A stretch of 64,000 nucleotides of DNA, taken from Christiangramia fulva. GTDB lineage: Bacteria; Bacteroidota; Bacteroidia; Flavobacteriales; Flavobacteriaceae. The translations under genes and the position numbers were made by a program. Positions 62,400 through 64,000 of the stretch are shown piece after piece (position 1 is the stretch's first letter; every line of letters begins with the position of its first letter). The stretch covers positions 434,001-498,000 of the forward strand of contig NZ_CP028136.1 in the NCBI RefSeq assembly GCF_003024155.1. The letters are read 5' to 3'. The notes under the pieces were generated by a model that saw nothing but the letters and a program-made list of their open reading frames with translations, ran no database searches and was not told the origin of the DNA.

Positions 62400-64000
62400 A
62401 TGAATAAAATTTTTATAATGCTTACAGCCATTGTTGTAAGCATTAATGCCTTTGGCCAGAATAAATATTATGGCCGCGTTATATCAGAAAATAAAGCGGG
62501 ATTATCGGGAGCTACCATAACTTCGGTTGAAAATCCGGAGAATGGTGTTGTTGCAGATTTTGATGGTAATTTTGAAATATTACTCAGAAATACCAATAAA
62601 GTAAAAATAAGCTATGTTGGATTCGAGTCAAAAATCACAAAACTTACTAAAACGTTTAACACAATTATTCTTAATGAGGCACAAACGGGCCTGGAGGAGG
62701 TTGTGATTTCGGCCAGTAGAGAATTACAAAAACGATCGGAAGTTCCTGCTTCTATTTCAACCATATCGGCCAGGCAAATCCAGGAATCAAAGGCATTTGG
62801 ATTGGAACAATTAGTAAATGAGGTACCCGGAGTTTTTATGTCCACATCTAAAGCGGCCGGAAATGAACAACATTTTATGTCGGTTCGATCTCCAATTTCA
62901 ACCAGGTCTATTTTTTTGTATCTTGAAGATGGACTTCCCATAAGACCCACCGCGGTTTTCAACCATAATTCGTTATTGGAAATCAATAATACTTCCCTTC
63001 AAAAAATAGAAGTCTTAAAAGGTCCTGCATCTAGCATTTATGGAAGTGAGGCTATTGGAGCAAGCTTCAATTTTATTACGCAAGATCCAACTTTTAACCC
63101 TTCCGGAAGCCTGGGATTTCAATTAAACGATTTGGGGCTTTCCAGATATGAAGCTGAATATTCTCAATACTTAGGCAAAAAAGTGGGGTTTTATGTTGGA
63201 TCGCAATATGTACAGAGGAAAAATGGGCCTATCGAATATAGCGATTATGAAAAATTTGGTCTGACTTTTAAATCTAAAGTGAATTTTTCCAGTTCCCTGG
63301 AATGGACCAATGTACTGGATCTAATCAATTATCGGAGTGATATGACAGGTTCTTTGGGTGAAAATGACTTTAGGACAGGAGAGTATCTTAGCGACCAAAC
63401 TTTTACCAATAGAACCGATAATTCTCTGCGCTTAAGGAGTACGCTGGATAAAGAATGGAATAGCAAAAACAAGACAACCTTTAATTTCATTTTTAGAGAT
63501 AATACCATGGGGCAAATCCCATCTTATAGAGTTACTCAATTTCGTGAGCAGGGTCAATTAACCGGCAGTGGATCTGGAGAAATAAACTCCAATGGATTTA
63601 ATAGTTATGTGGGTATAATTCAGCACAAAACTGATTTTAAATTTTGGAATTCTACCTTAATTACGGGAGTTTCGTTAGATTATTCACCGCAAAAATATTT
63701 TGCCAATCCTATCCAGGTACAGGTGGATGTTGAAACACACAAGAACACCGGCTATACAATCGATAAGAATAATTTTCTTTTGAACTATCGCGCTAATATT
63801 TTAAACTATGCGGGATATGCCCAATATGAAATTAGTCCTATTCAGAAATTGAAAGTAACCGGGGCGATCAGGTTCGATAAATTTCAGTACGATTATAATA
63901 ACCTTATAGAAGATGTTGCAGGACCGGAAGATGCTATTACCAGATACCAAAATTGGTCTCCCAAAATTGGTTTTAACTATAATTTTTCAAAAGCGCTGGG
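62400..64000 (+). CDS. TonB-dependent receptor, 3' end beyond window
   Basis: The frame runs from ATG 62400 off the right edge (at least 533 codons). It has a signal peptide (MNKIFIMLTAIVVSINAFGQ), a carboxypeptidase-D-like domain (YYGRVISENKAGLSGATITS, FEILLRNTNKVKISYVGFES), and a plug domain: EEVVISASRELQKRSEVPAS, GVFMSTSKAAGNEQHFMSVR, RSIFLYLEDGLPIRPTAV and QKIEVLKGPASSIYGSEAIG, then barrel strands. It imports an unknown ligand with TonB. The small Cys-motif gene upstream and the metal operon nearby suggest metal or siderophore uptake. Confidence 0.9.
   Translation, partial: MNKIFIMLTAIVVSINAFGQNKYYGRVISENKAGLSGATITSVENPENGVVADFDGNFEILLRNTNKVKISYVGFESKITKLTKTFNTIILNEAQTGLEEVVISASRELQKRSEVPASISTISARQIQESKAFGLEQLVNEVPGVFMSTSKAAGNEQHFMSVRSPISTRSIFLYLEDGLPIRPTAVFNHNSLLEINNTSLQKIEVLKGPASSIYGSEAIGASFNFITQDPTFNPSGSLGFQLNDLGLSRYEAEYSQYLGKKVGFYVGSQYVQRKNGPIEYSDYEKFGLTFKSKVNFSSSLEWTNVLDLINYRSDMTGSLGENDFRTGEYLSDQTFTNRTDNSLRLRSTLDKEWNSKNKTTFNFIFRDNTMGQIPSYRVTQFREQGQLTGSGSGEINSNGFNSYVGIIQHKTDFKFWNSTLITGVSLDYSPQKYFANPIQVQVDVETHKNTGYTIDKNNFLLNYRANILNYAGYAQYEISPIQKLKVTGAIRFDKFQYDYNNLIEDVAGPEDAITRYQNWSPKIGFNYNFSKAL

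Overview
The window reads as chromosome from a member of the Bacteroidota, most likely a marine Flavobacteriaceae species (Gramella/Christiangramia-like; the genus is a guess). Supporting signs are type IX secretion and gliding genes (gldJ, porV, a PorP/SprF protein, a type B C-terminal sorting domain), SusC-style TonB receptors with an N-terminal carboxypeptidase-D-like domain, a PafA phosphatase, promoters of the TTG-N17-23-TAnnTTTG type, and moderate to low GC. No rRNA, CRISPR array, transposase or integrase gene was seen.

Layout. 1-10.5 kb is housekeeping: rlmB (cut by the left edge), a rhomboid protease and rarA, then a leftward run (radC, a deacetylase-like protein, yjjG, a lipoprotein, an outer-membrane protein, a secreted protein), and mpl with a TPR protein. 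10.6-17.8 kb is a rightward trio: a 1510-residue repeat adhesin exported by type IX secretion, its PorP/SprF partner and an OmpA/PD40 protein. 17.9-22.4 kb has obgE behind a fused hpt-adk gene, facing purK-purE across a divergent promoter pair. 22.5-31.9 kb holds an M3 peptidase, an ECF sigma factor with a small zinc-finger partner, a UbiA-like protein, gcvP, and a KAS III/methyltransferase/glycosyltransferase group. 31.9-46.6 kb carries pafA, mlaE-mlaF, a manC operon, pdhA-pdhC, cdd, porV, gldJ and murF. 46.6-49.9 kb has a periplasmic isomerase-like protein, a CapA remnant, tRNA-Val and a nitronate-monooxygenase-like protein.

From about 50.1 kb to the right edge the character changes. The boundary is a 23-25 nt piece of a tRNA 3' end (with what looks like that tRNA's terminator), followed by 0.6 kb of gene-poor, AT-rich sequence with an orphan gene tail. 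The rest looks like accessory DNA of an integrated island: a DUF1259 lipoprotein, a membrane protein, a Crp/Fnr regulator with an apparent 1-nt frameshift, and a five-gene leftward metal operon (ArsR-type regulator, MerTP fusion, a MerA-like flavoprotein without the MerA C-terminal cysteines, a GDCCVxC protein, a CsoR-like protein lacking the canonical ligands). Divergent from it are a TonB receptor and a PepSY protein, followed by an SDR, a DehI-family protein, a small Cys-motif secreted protein and a second TonB receptor that runs off the window.

The most interesting system is this mercury-operon-like cluster. It keeps the uptake and sensing parts of a mer operon, but its reductase and second regulator lack residues that define canonical Hg(II) reductase and CsoR, so the true metal or thiol substrate is open. 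All calls come from reading the sequence; no database search was possible.
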